DNA of 24,216 bases from Bacteroidales bacterium (GCA_004555955.1 SFJG01000028.1:1-24216); one strand, 5' to 3'. Counted from the first letter of the stretch, positions 8,713 to 15,935 are shown. Numbers and translations are program-made. Notes: generated by a model not told the origin, from the letters alone.

Positions 8713-8743
8713 CAAAGATATAAATAATTCTTAAATAGACAAA
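8713..8743 (-). promoter_or_regulatory. Promoter of the neopullulanase gene
   Basis: On the minus strand, TTTG (8743-8740) is followed after 19 nt by TATCTTTG (8720-8713), an exact TAnnTTTG match. Transcription would start near 8706, giving a leader of about 27 nt before the ATG at 8679. This position rules out the ATG at 8715. Confidence 0.75.
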
Positions 8744-8835
8744 CTGAATCGTCAACATAAACCATTTAGAGCGCGTTCCTTAAACCATAACGAAAATTTT
8801 TAGTCTAAACGTCATATTCAAAAACGACAAAAACA

Positions 8836-9576
8836 ATGAAACGCTATCTAACATCGATAATCGTTGCGCTAATGGTAGTGTCGACGTCGGCAGCCAATTT
8901 CAGCAACGAAACGCTCAACTACGACATCGTCTACCACTGGGGCATGATATGGAAACACGCAGGACGAGCAACTCTTACGCTCCATCGCAGCGGCGACCGA
9001 TGCAACTCTACGCTGGCATGCCGAACAATCTCGTGGGCTGACAAGATTTTCAAAGTTCGCGACACACTGTCGTGCTCCTTCTCCAACTCCACATTGCGCC
9101 CGACAATCTATCGCAAAAACGCTTACGAAGGCAAAAACGTGTGCCTCGACCGCGTGACCTACACCTACTCGGGCAACAACGTCCATGCCGATTGTCGCCA
9201 CGAACGCCGCGGCAAAAAAGTCCAAGAAGTAAGTTTTGATGCCACCGCCCCGGCTTTCGACATGCTGAGCATATTCTACTACTTGCGCACGCTCAACTAT
9301 GACAAGATGGCAGCAAACGCCACCAAAACCGTCACAGTTTTCTCCGGACACCGCAAAGAACAACTTAAAATAAGGTATGTCGGCGTCGAAAACATCGAAC
9401 TTCGCGACAAAACCAAACATAAGGCGTTCCATATCAAGTTTTCGTTCACCCAAGACAGCAAGAAAAAGTCGTCGGACGACCTCGACACGTGGATTTCGAT
9501 GAACAACGCGCGTATCCCCTTGATGCTCAAGGGAAAACTTCCGATTGGAGAAGTAAGATGCTACTATAAAGAATAG
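8836..9576 (+). CDS. DUF3108 domain-containing exported protein
   Basis: A 246-residue protein with an N-terminal signal peptide (MKRYLTSIIVALMVVSTSAA, cleavage about residue 20) and no lipobox. The rest fits DUF3108: an all-beta pattern starting NETLNYDIVYHWGMIWKHAG, a central AFDMLSIFYYLR stretch, and a closing TWISMNNARIPLMLKG. The family has no settled function; it is periplasmic or outer-membrane associated in Bacteroidota. It is divergent from the neopullulanase gene across 156 nt and is followed by a 26-bp palindrome. I see no convincing promoter in the short upstream gap, and there is no partner gene on the same strand. Confidence 0.8.
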   Translation: MKRYLTSIIVALMVVSTSAANFSNETLNYDIVYHWGMIWKHAGRATLTLHRSGDRCNSTLACRTISWADKIFKVRDTLSCSFSNSTLRPTIYRKNAYEGKNVCLDRVTYTYSGNNVHADCRHERRGKKVQEVSFDATAPAFDMLSIFYYLRTLNYDKMAANATKTVTVFSGHRKEQLKIRYVGVENIELRDKTKHKAFHIKFSFTQDSKKKSSDDLDTWISMNNARIPLMLKGKLPIGEVRCYYKE

Positions 9577-9588
9577 GAAATGTGTTAT

Positions 9589-9614
9589 AAAAATATGTTG
9601 TACAACATATTTTT
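9589..9614. repeat. Perfect 26-bp palindrome
   Basis: Thirteen bases at 9589-9601 are the exact reverse complement of 9602-9614, centred on GTTGTACAAC with A and T runs outside. It lies 12 bp after the DUF3108 stop and 11 bp before the -33 element of the next promoter. It could be a dimeric regulator's operator or a weak terminator hairpin; the low GC content argues for the former. Confidence 0.7.
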
Positions 9615-9625
9615 CTTGAAAAATC

Positions 9626-9657
9626 CTTGTTTTTGCCAAATATTGGCATTATCTTTG
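9626..9657 (+). promoter_or_regulatory. Promoter with an embedded inverted repeat, driving the small transcription unit
   Basis: CTTG (9626-9629), 20 nt, TATCTTTG (9650-9657) matches the Bacteroidota pattern, with a start near 9664. The spacer contains an inverted repeat, TGCCAA (9634-9639), ATA, TTGGCA (9643-9648), exactly where a repressor or spacer-remodelling activator would bind. No binding factor can be named from the sequence. Confidence 0.65.
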
Positions 9658-9739
9658 CAGCGTAAATGAGACGAAAATAGGTTTTAGGTTAGTAAATAAT
9701 ACAACATCAGGTCGGGCACCTCAAAGTTGTAAAAATTAA

Positions 9740-9793
9740 ATGAAAAGTAATAAAGCGCCGTCAACAGTAGGCGGTGAAAAAGAAAGGAATTGA
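9740..9793 (+). CDS. 17-codon ORF upstream of the 41-codon ORF
   Basis: ATG at 9740 opens MKSNKAPSTVGGEKERN, ending TGA at 9791-9793, only 3 nt before the ATG at 9797. The ORF contains the AAAGGAA that would serve as ribosome-binding site for the next ORF, so its translation could be coupled to it. It may equally be chance; there is no recognisable family. Confidence 0.25.
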   Translation: MKSNKAPSTVGGEKERN

Positions 9794-9796
9794 ATT

Positions 9797-9922
9797 ATGA
9801 ATAATTTAGTTAACAACAACGCATTACAAAACAAAACTATTCCCTCGCACTCGTTTCATCCGAACGCATCGCTCCGTACGCACCGTTTCGGTTACGTAGC
9901 AGGGATTGAACACAAAGGCTAA
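9797..9922 (+). CDS. 41-residue small basic protein or leader peptide, unknown
   Basis: The ORF reads MNNLVNNNALQNKTIPSHSF followed by HPNASLRTHRFGYVAGIEHK and a final Gly. A purine-rich AAAGGAA lies about 7-13 nt before the ATG, a better ribosome-binding site than most genes in this window have. The N-terminus is Asn-rich; the C-terminal half is rich in His and Arg with Phe/Tyr (four His, three Arg). There is no signal peptide or membrane helix. It is the only sizeable ORF in its own promoter-to-terminator unit. The stop codon sits in the loop of a small hairpin (AAAGG/CCTTT). I do not recognise a family and assign no function. Confidence 0.5.
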   Translation: MNNLVNNNALQNKTIPSHSFHPNASLRTHRFGYVAGIEHKG

Positions 9923-9997
9923 GCCCTTTCTCGCAACAAAGGTTGCATCGGATTGAATCCGAATTATTTAGAGTTTTCTCATAGTTATTAATATATG

Positions 9998-10019
9998 CCG
10001 ACTTCGAGTCGGTTTTTTT
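9998..10019 (+). terminator. Intrinsic terminator of the small transcription unit
   Basis: CCGACT (9998-10003), loop TCG, AGTCGG (10007-10012), then seven T at 10013-10019: a compact, canonical Rho-independent terminator. It lies 76 nt after the 41-codon ORF. Confidence 0.85.
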
Positions 10020-10306
10020 ATGCAAAAAAATAGCCGGTGCCTCACGGCAACGACTATGAATAAATCTACAATCTATAAAAACATATATATTTTGAAAAAA
10101 GCGGTTTTTGCATATAATCGCCTAAAATTTGTCGAAAATCTACATAAATTTAGAGTTCCTTAAAATTTTGTACAAATGTATTTATAAAAAACATATTCAA
10201 CAAGTATTTTATCTATAAATTTTCTAAAGGTGCTATAAAACATCAATAAAACACCACTTTCAACGAAAAAAACGGCTTTATTGATAAATCAGGCTGCGGA
10301 AGTAAC
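10020..10306. other. AT-rich intergenic stretch with no feature found
   Basis: Very AT-rich, with no ORF of interest on either strand. It has several near-matches to TAnnTTTG but none with a well-placed partner box. Nothing can be supported here. Confidence 0.5.
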
Positions 10307-10385
10307 GGCTTCGCCGTGGTTAATGGTTAGTGGTTAGTGGTTAAAGTAACTTTCCTCTAACCCATAACCAGTAACCCGAAACCAC
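10307..10385. repeat. Inverted arrays of GGTTANN heptamers (28-bp imperfect stem)
   Basis: Four tandem 7-nt units GGTTAAT, GGTTAGT, GGTTAGT, GGTTAAA occupy 10318-10345. Three complementary units TAACCCA, TAACCAG, TAACCCG occupy 10358-10378. Arms 10316-10343 and 10358-10385 form a 28-bp stem with six mismatches and a 14-nt loop. A small ACGGC/GCCGT hairpin precedes it. It resembles the intergenic palindromic repeats of Bacteroidales. Confidence 0.7.
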
Positions 10386-10401
10386 CGCCTTCGGCGGTTT
10401 T
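10384..10401 (+). terminator. Terminator-like hairpin upstream of dut
   Basis: ACCGCC (10384-10389), loop TTC, GGCGGT (10393-10398), then TTTT. No gene of standard size lies just upstream on this strand, so it may insulate the dut promoter, which begins 13 nt later, or belong to the preceding repeat element. Confidence 0.55.
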
Positions 10402-10413
10402 CTTCGTTTTCGC

Positions 10414-10444
10414 TTTGTTTTTCGCTCGCCTTGCACTAATTTTG
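10414..10444 (+). promoter_or_regulatory. Promoter of the dut operon
   Basis: TTTG (10414-10417), exactly 19 nt, TAATTTTG (10437-10444) is a perfect Bacteroidota promoter match. The predicted start near 10451 leaves a leader of about 10 nt before the dut ATG. No other strong promoter was seen before 17649, supporting a single seven-gene transcript. Confidence 0.75.
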
Positions 10445-10460
10445 TAAGAAATTATAGAAT

Positions 10461-10904
10461 ATGGAAAGAATCAAGGTTAAAATAGTGAATAAATCGAACA
10501 ATCCGATGCCGACAGCAAGCACACCACAGGCAGCAGGAATGGACGTTCGAGCATCGTTGGCGGAGCCGGTAGTACTCGCTCCGCTGGAACGCCGACTAAT
10601 ACCGACAGGGCTATACATCGAATTACCCGAAGGCTACGAATGTCAGATACGTCCGCGCAGCGGATTGGCTCTCAAGTCGGGTATTACCGTGCTTAACACG
10701 CCGGGAACTATCGACGCCGACTACAGAGGCGAAATCGGTGTGATTTTGATTAATCTGTCAGCCGAACCGTTTACGGTCAACCCGGGCGAACGAATTTGCC
10801 AAATGGTGGTGGCACGTCACGGATTCGTCGATTGGGAGGCTGTCGAAACGCTCGCCGAGAGCGAACGAGGCTGCGGAGGTTTCGGACATACCGGTATCAA
10901 ATAG
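10461..10904 (+). CDS. dut: dUTP diphosphatase
   Basis: Hydrolyses dUTP to dUMP and pyrophosphate, keeping uracil out of DNA and supplying dUMP for thymidylate synthesis; trimeric cytoplasmic enzyme. All five dUTPase motifs are present in 147 residues: AAGMDVRA (24-31), RPRSGLA (64-70), GTIDADYRGEIG (82-93), PGERICQMVV (108-117), and the C-terminal RGCGGFGHTG (136-145). It is first in the run to rlmD and ends 7 nt before the TPR gene. Confidence 0.96.
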   Translation: MERIKVKIVNKSNNPMPTASTPQAAGMDVRASLAEPVVLAPLERRLIPTGLYIELPEGYECQIRPRSGLALKSGITVLNTPGTIDADYRGEIGVILINLSAEPFTVNPGERICQMVVARHGFVDWEAVETLAESERGCGGFGHTGIK

Positions 10905-10911
10905 GTTAATC

Positions 10912-12663
10912 ATGCAAACAATAAACAAACTACGACTGTGGATATTTGCAATCGTGGCGGCTGTGGTGGCATTGCCTATGCTATCGACCACAAAAGCCGA
11001 CGAAGAGCGAATACGCAAGGCAAACTACATCTACTTGGAAGCGGCATCGCGGCTGGCAAGCGACGACGTTTCGGCGTTCTACGACCTTATCAACCGCGCC
11101 TGCCAACTCGACCCCGACAACGCTACGATAGCCTACTACGCCGGCTATGCAACGTTGTTGCGCGGTCATGCACCAGAAGACAGCATCCACAACGCATTGA
11201 ATAAGATGGAAGCCTTTTTCCACAGCCATCCCGAATGCTTTTACGAGAATTTCATCTACGCGCGCATTTGCGGACAAGTGGGACGCACCGACGACATGAT
11301 TCGCGTGCTCGAGACGCTCATCAAAAGCACCCCCAACCACGCCTCGATGATGCGAATGATGCTTGCTGACGCATACGCCGGAAAAGGAAGGCTAAAAGAT
11401 GCTATCGACGCTCTTGCGGAGGTGGAAAAGACCGAAGGTATGAGTAACGACATTTCGGCTAAGAAGATAGGCTATATGCTGGCAATGAACGACACGGCTG
11501 CCGTGCTCAACGAAGGTCAACGCGTGCTCAAGAAAACCGGCAACGGACTGTTTGGCAACATCTTGATGGGCGAAGTATATATGCGTCTGGGCAACCCCGA
11601 CAGCGCATTGATGAGCTACGACAAAGCGCTGGCTATCGAGCCCGGAAACGGATATATCAACTTGGCAAAGGCTAACATCTATCGCGAGCAAGGCGACACG
11701 GACAACTATGAGCGTGAAATTCGCCGCGCTCTTCTTAACAAGGATACCGACATCGATATGAAAGTCGACATTCTAACGCGCTACATAGGCAAATCCTTGC
11801 AAGACAACGATTCGACAACCAACATCGACCAAATCTGCAATACGGTAATCGAACTGCATCCCCACGAGCCGGTACTCAGACGACTCTATGCCGACTATCT
11901 TACGTACGTACACAATTACGAAGGCGCAGCCGAGCAACTCTCGTTTGCCCTCGACGGCGACCCGTCGGACCTCAAGCTGTGGCAACGTCTGATGTGGCTC
12001 TACAACTACCAGAAAGCGTACGACAAGACAATTGAGACAGGCGACCGCGCGTTGGCCTACTACCCGGAATCGAGCGACATCTACTACATTAAAGCGAATG
12101 CCCTGAACATGGCAGGTCGCTTTAGCGAAGCCCTCGAGATGGACAGCATTGCCTTGGCAAAAGTTAACGACGACAGCTCTATCAACCGTGCCAACATATT
12201 TACACACATGGCTTCCTGCTATGAGCGCCTCGGGCAAATCGAAGAAGCCTACAAATGTTTCGACAGTGCACTTGAAGCCGCCCCCGACGACATACTGACG
12301 CTCAACAACTATGCCTACACACTATCGACCCACGGCGGCGACCTCGACCGCGCCGAAACGATGGTAAAAAAGGCTCTCGCCGGAGAACCCGAAAACTCGT
12401 CATATCTCGACACTTACGCATGGATACTCTTCTTGCGACACGACTACAAGCCGGCTTTGGAATACATCGAAAAAGCCATAAATTCCGCCGAAAATGACGA
12501 AGAAGAGCTGACCGGCGAACTGCTCGAACACTACGGCGACATTCTGTTTATGAACGGACAACCTGAGAAAGCTCTCGACTGCTGGCGTAAAGCGCTCGAA
12601 CTAAACCCTACGTCGGAACTATTGCGCAAAAAGGTTGACCACAAAACATATTTCTATGAGTAA
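10912..12663 (+). CDS. Exported tetratricopeptide-repeat protein
   Basis: A 583-residue protein with a signal peptide (hydrophobic residues about 8-25, cleavage after STTKA). It is followed by TPR-like helical repeats across almost the whole length. Clear 34-residue units include AYYAGYATLLRG, NILMGEVYMRLGNPDSALMSY, AYKCFDSALEAAPDDILTLN and, near the C-terminus, GDILFMNGQPEKALDCWRKA. There is no catalytic domain, so it presumably scaffolds other periplasmic or outer-membrane proteins. It begins 7 nt after dut. Its last codons overlap the ATG of the DUF4292 lipoprotein gene (ATGAGTAA), suggesting coupled translation of two envelope proteins. Start choice is supported by the signal peptide at residue 1. 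Specific partners are unknown. Confidence 0.85.
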   Translation: MQTINKLRLWIFAIVAAVVALPMLSTTKADEERIRKANYIYLEAASRLASDDVSAFYDLINRACQLDPDNATIAYYAGYATLLRGHAPEDSIHNALNKMEAFFHSHPECFYENFIYARICGQVGRTDDMIRVLETLIKSTPNHASMMRMMLADAYAGKGRLKDAIDALAEVEKTEGMSNDISAKKIGYMLAMNDTAAVLNEGQRVLKKTGNGLFGNILMGEVYMRLGNPDSALMSYDKALAIEPGNGYINLAKANIYREQGDTDNYEREIRRALLNKDTDIDMKVDILTRYIGKSLQDNDSTTNIDQICNTVIELHPHEPVLRRLYADYLTYVHNYEGAAEQLSFALDGDPSDLKLWQRLMWLYNYQKAYDKTIETGDRALAYYPESSDIYYIKANALNMAGRFSEALEMDSIALAKVNDDSSINRANIFTHMASCYERLGQIEEAYKCFDSALEAAPDDILTLNNYAYTLSTHGGDLDRAETMVKKALAGEPENSSYLDTYAWILFLRHDYKPALEYIEKAINSAENDEEELTGELLEHYGDILFMNGQPEKALDCWRKALELNPTSELLRKKVDHKTYFYE

Positions 12664-13462
12664 ATCATTTGTAAAAATTATAGCATTTGCCGTCGTTGCC
12701 GTTGCGTTTGCATCGTGCGGCTCGCAGAAAACCGCCGAAAAGACTCAGACGGCAGAATCCATTCAGACCTACACACCGGCAACCGTTGCCGCAGAAGCAA
12801 AAGAGTGGACCGACGTAACCCTCAACGGCAAGGTGAGCATCGGCATGACGAGCAGTATGGTTATGAAGATGGTTCGCGGCAAGTCGCTGTCGATTTCGCT
12901 GCGACCGCTACTGGGCATCGAAGTGGGTAAACTCTATTTCGAAGGCGACACGGTAACCGTTGTCGACAAATATCACAACGCCTACTTGCGCGAATCCATA
13001 GGCGATTTCATGGGCGAATACATCACCGTCGCAACGCTGCAAAGCCTTTTCCTATCGCGTCCGTTCGTCGTTGGCAAAGGCACGATTACGCCCGAACTGG
13101 CATCGTTGATGGAGTCGACTAAGCCCGACGACAATCGCCATTGGCAAATGATGCCCAAACGCAGCGACAAGCGCTTTTCGTATCGCTACGAGATGGAGGA
13201 AAACCACATGCTTCAGTTCGTCCTTTCGTTGGGAACAGATACGGAATATGCCATGAACTTCGCTAAATATATGACCACTGCATGTGGCGAAATTGCCGGC
13301 GAGATAAGTTCGCGCATACCCATGGGCGGCAAAATTGTAGCCCTCGACTTGACATACAAGTCCGCAAAATGGAACACCGGGCTCACCGACGGCATCGACA
13401 TTCCCGCCGACGCACGCCGACTCTCGTTCGACGACATTCTCAAACTAATCTCTAACATGTAA
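12656..13462 (+). CDS. DUF4292 family lipoprotein
   Basis: A 268-residue predicted lipoprotein. The ATG at 12656, not the in-frame ATG at 12635, gives MSKSFVKIIAFAVVAVAFAS followed by Cys21, a lipoprotein signal. It overlaps the TPR gene stop by 8 nt. The body is beta-rich (SISLRPLLGIEVGKLYFEGDTVTVVDKY appears as two consecutive strands) and fits DUF4292. That family is described as having a LolA/LolB-like shape, which would suggest a role in lipoprotein handling; I treat this as a possibility only. It lies 5 nt ahead of the EnvC-like gene. Confidence 0.8.
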   Translation: MSKSFVKIIAFAVVAVAFASCGSQKTAEKTQTAESIQTYTPATVAAEAKEWTDVTLNGKVSIGMTSSMVMKMVRGKSLSISLRPLLGIEVGKLYFEGDTVTVVDKYHNAYLRESIGDFMGEYITVATLQSLFLSRPFVVGKGTITPELASLMESTKPDDNRHWQMMPKRSDKRFSYRYEMEENHMLQFVLSLGTDTEYAMNFAKYMTTACGEIAGEISSRIPMGGKIVALDLTYKSAKWNTGLTDGIDIPADARRLSFDDILKLISNM

Positions 13463-13467
13463 CGAAT

Positions 13468-14973
13468 ATGGTCCGTCGAATCGTTGTGATATTGCTGACA
13501 GTCGTCACCGTAGGTGCGCTCAACGCACAGACGGTCAAGGAGATAAAACGACAAAAGAGCGAAGTGCAGGCTGAGATTAAAGAGACGTCGAAGATGCTGA
13601 AAAGCAACAAAAACGAAACTCGCAAAACTCTCAACCGACTCAATCGCATCGAAGGCGACATCGAAGCACAACAAGCCACAATCGTCGGACTCCAAAGCCA
13701 AATCGACAGCATCGAAAGCAAAATCAACACCCTCAACGACGAAATCGCTCGCACCAACGCCCAACTCGCCCGATTGCGCAGCAACTATCTTGCCGCCATC
13801 AAGAAAATGCGCGCACACCGCAGCGACAACAACGAATTGATGTTTCTGCTCTCGTCGGGCACATTCCACGAAGCCTATCGCCGTATGCGATACCTCAAGG
13901 AATTCTCTCGCTGGCGCGAAAAACGCTCGAGCGAAATCGAGGCAACTCAGGCTCGCTTGAACGAAGAAAAACGCAGCCTGGAGAACCTCCACGCCGAGAA
14001 AAACCGCACCGTGGCGACCGTCAACAGCAACAAACTCAGTCTGGAAACAAAGCGTAGCGAGCAAGCAAAAATCGTCGACCAACTGCGCGCCGAAGCTGTC
14101 GACCTGGCTCAAGTGTTGCGCGAAAAAGAAGCCGCATCACGCGCCCTCGACCAACGTCTCAACAAGATAATCGAAGAAGAGGAGCGCCGCTCGGCTGAAC
14201 GTGCTCGCGCAGAAGCCGAACGTCGTAAAGCCGCCGAACTCGAAAAAGCCAGAAAGGCGGAAGAGGCTCGCAAAGCCGAAGAAGCACGCATAAAAGCCGA
14301 ACAAGAGAAAAAACAAAAAGAACTCGAGCGTATACGCCGCGAGCAAGCCGAACAAGAAAAGAAAGCCGAGAAAAAGCGCCAGGAAGAACTTGCTCGCAAA
14401 CAAAAAGAGATAGAACGCCAACAAGAAGAATTGCGCAAGCGCGAAGAAAAGCTCCGCCGCGAGCGCGAAGAGGCAGAAAGAGAGGCTGCTCGCAAGGCCG
14501 AAGAAGCGAAGTCGCAGAAATATATTATGGACAACGACGAAGCGTCGTTGGCAGGCGACTTTGCAGCTAACAAGGGAAAACTGCCATTCCCGATGAGCGG
14601 AAAATGTCGCATCGTCAAGCATTTCGGACGCCAAAAATACGGCGACCTGGCACACGTCGAGACCTACTGTCTGGGCATCGACATCGAAGGCTCGGCAGGA
14701 GCAACGGCACGCGCGGCGTTCCGCGGTCGTGTGTCGGCAATTTTTATGGAACCAACCTACGGCTACATTGTTATGCTCCGCCACGGCAGCTATCTCACCG
14801 TCTACTGCGGACTCGAAACAATCGACGTCAAGTCGGGGCAAGAAGTCAAAACCGGGCAATCGCTCGGACATATTGCTGCCGACCCCGACGATGCCTCAAT
14901 CGGCGTGCTCCACTTCGAAGTTCGCCACGAACGAGAGAAACTCAACCCCGAAGAATGGATTCGGCTGAAGTAA
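13468..14973 (+). CDS. EnvC-like murein hydrolase activator (coiled coil plus degenerate LytM/M23 domain)
   Basis: A 501-residue exported protein thought to activate peptidoglycan amidases during cell separation. The signal peptide is MVRRIVVILLTVVTVGALNA. Residues 25-350 form long coiled coils. A highly charged Ala/Glu/Lys/Arg segment (about 225-350) is longer than I expect for the family. The M23/LytM domain (370-501) lacks the zinc-binding pattern: the first ligand region reads CLGID (401-405) where active enzymes have His; the YCGL at 446-449 replaces the usual His; and VLHF (480-483) has one of the two histidines of HxH. This indicates a regulatory, non-catalytic domain as in EnvC. It follows DUF4292 by 5 nt. 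Confidence 0.85.
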   Translation: MVRRIVVILLTVVTVGALNAQTVKEIKRQKSEVQAEIKETSKMLKSNKNETRKTLNRLNRIEGDIEAQQATIVGLQSQIDSIESKINTLNDEIARTNAQLARLRSNYLAAIKKMRAHRSDNNELMFLLSSGTFHEAYRRMRYLKEFSRWREKRSSEIEATQARLNEEKRSLENLHAEKNRTVATVNSNKLSLETKRSEQAKIVDQLRAEAVDLAQVLREKEAASRALDQRLNKIIEEEERRSAERARAEAERRKAAELEKARKAEEARKAEEARIKAEQEKKQKELERIRREQAEQEKKAEKKRQEELARKQKEIERQQEELRKREEKLRREREEAEREAARKAEEAKSQKYIMDNDEASLAGDFAANKGKLPFPMSGKCRIVKHFGRQKYGDLAHVETYCLGIDIEGSAGATARAAFRGRVSAIFMEPTYGYIVMLRHGSYLTVYCGLETIDVKSGQEVKTGQSLGHIAADPDDASIGVLHFEVRHEREKLNPEEWIRLK

Positions 14974-14993
14974 AAACGTAACAGGCAAAGAGA

Positions 14994-15935
14994 ATGATAA
15001 CAATTAGAAAATATCAACCGACCGATGCCGATATGTGGAACGACTTTGTGGCACGCGCAAAGAATGCCACATTCCTCCACAACCGCAACTATATGGACTA
15101 CCACAGCGACCGCTTCGACGACTTCTCGCTGATGGCATTCGACGGCACGCGCCTCATCGCCATTCTGCCGGCAAACCGCGTCGGCGATACACTCTATTCG
15201 CATCAAGGACTTACCTACGGCGGCTGGCTCATGCCCGTACGCCACTTCAATGCAGCCACGATGCTCGACGTTGCCGATGCTATGGTCGAATTTCTTCGCT
15301 CAGAAAGCATTAAAACTCTAATCTACAAGGCCGTACCGCACATCTTCCATCGCTATCCCGCAGAAGAAGACCTCTACGCACTCTTCCGCCTCGGCGCTCG
15401 AGAAATCATCACCAACATGTCGTCGGCGGTGTTCTACAGAGGCAGCGAAGTGCCCTACAACCGACGCGTTCGTCGCGCGTGTTCGCTCGCACTCGACAAC
15501 GGTGTTACCGTTGCACAGTCGACCGATTATGAGGCGTTTTGGCGCATACTCACCGACAACTTACAGGAAAAATACGGCGTAAACCCGGTGCACAGTCTCG
15601 ACGAAATAGTGCGACTAAGCAAGGCTTTTCCGCAGGAAATAAACCTCTATATGGCATACGCCGAGGGCGAACCTGTTGCCGGATGTGTCATCTACGACCA
15701 CGGCGAAGCAGTCCATGCTCAGTATTCGTCAGCCAACCCGCACGGCGCCGAAATCGGAGCATTGGCTTACTTGTTCCACCATCTCATTGCCGACGTCTAT
15801 GCCGACCGCACCTACTTCGACTTCGGCATATCGAACGAGCGCGACGGAACGTACCTCAACGCAAACTTGATAGAGATGAAGTCAGGGCAAGGCGCTCGCG
15901 GAATTGCTTACCACATTTACCAAATTGATTTATAA
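14994..15935 (+). CDS. GNAT/FemAB-like acyltransferase
   Basis: A 313-residue cytoplasmic protein with two acyltransferase-like halves. The N-terminal half contains MITIRKYQPTDADMWNDFV. The C-terminal half contains LYMAYAEGEPVAGCVIYDHG, AQYSSANPHG and FDFGISNERDGTYLNANLIEMKSG. This resembles GNAT-superfamily proteins with FemAB-type duplicated folds, which transfer acyl or aminoacyl groups, sometimes onto peptidoglycan precursors or capsule sugars. The substrate cannot be read from the sequence. Position next to an EnvC-like gene (20-nt gap) is compatible with envelope work but is weak evidence. Confidence 0.72.
   Translation: MITIRKYQPTDADMWNDFVARAKNATFLHNRNYMDYHSDRFDDFSLMAFDGTRLIAILPANRVGDTLYSHQGLTYGGWLMPVRHFNAATMLDVADAMVEFLRSESIKTLIYKAVPHIFHRYPAEEDLYALFRLGAREIITNMSSAVFYRGSEVPYNRRVRRACSLALDNGVTVAQSTDYEAFWRILTDNLQEKYGVNPVHSLDEIVRLSKAFPQEINLYMAYAEGEPVAGCVIYDHGEAVHAQYSSANPHGAEIGALAYLFHHLIADVYADRTYFDFGISNERDGTYLNANLIEMKSGQGARGIAYHIYQIDL

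Larger units (their letters stand above)
9664..10019 (+). ncRNA. Predicted short structured transcript of unknown function (about 356 nt)
   Basis: Bounded by the promoter at 9626-9657 and the terminator at 9998-10019, with no standard-size gene inside. The 5' part can fold into a hairpin: TACAAC (700-705 of the 9000s) with GTTGTA (9726-9731), enclosing AGGT (9709-9712) with ACCT (9718-9721) and the loop CGGGC. Its TACAAC/GTTGTA arms repeat the core of the upstream palindrome. The 3' part has a hairpin closed by TCGGATT/AATCCGA near 9950 and another by GCAAC/GTTGC just before it. Two tiny ORFs lie in the middle. It does not match the attenuator logic seen at leuA because no gene directly follows the terminator. 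It could be a small mRNA, a regulatory RNA, or both. Confidence 0.5.

Noticed and set aside
9885..9970. Possible tRNA or tRNA-like remnant (GGGATTGAAC-type string and short hairpins)
   Set aside because: No cloverleaf could be built on either strand: there is no matching acceptor stem, T-arm partner or anticodon arm at the proper spacing.
9664..10019. The small unit as an attenuator for dut
   Set aside because: The terminator is more than 440 nt before dut, which has its own perfect promoter at 10414-10444. The peptide has no run of one amino acid related to dUTP or pyrimidine metabolism.
9837..10025. A 62-codon minus-strand ORF in the intergenic region
   Set aside because: Its ATG lies beyond the plus-strand terminator hairpin and its 5' codons come from the T-tract. 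There is no promoter or ribosome-binding site, whereas the plus strand has a promoter, ribosome-binding site and terminator in order.
10318..10378. CRISPR-like repeat array
   Set aside because: The units are 7 nt and directly abutting, with no spacers and no cas genes; it is an inverted simple repeat.
13468..14973. Active M23 metallopeptidase
   Set aside because: The zinc-ligand histidines expected before GID and in the HxH motif are missing, so a catalytic call is not supported.
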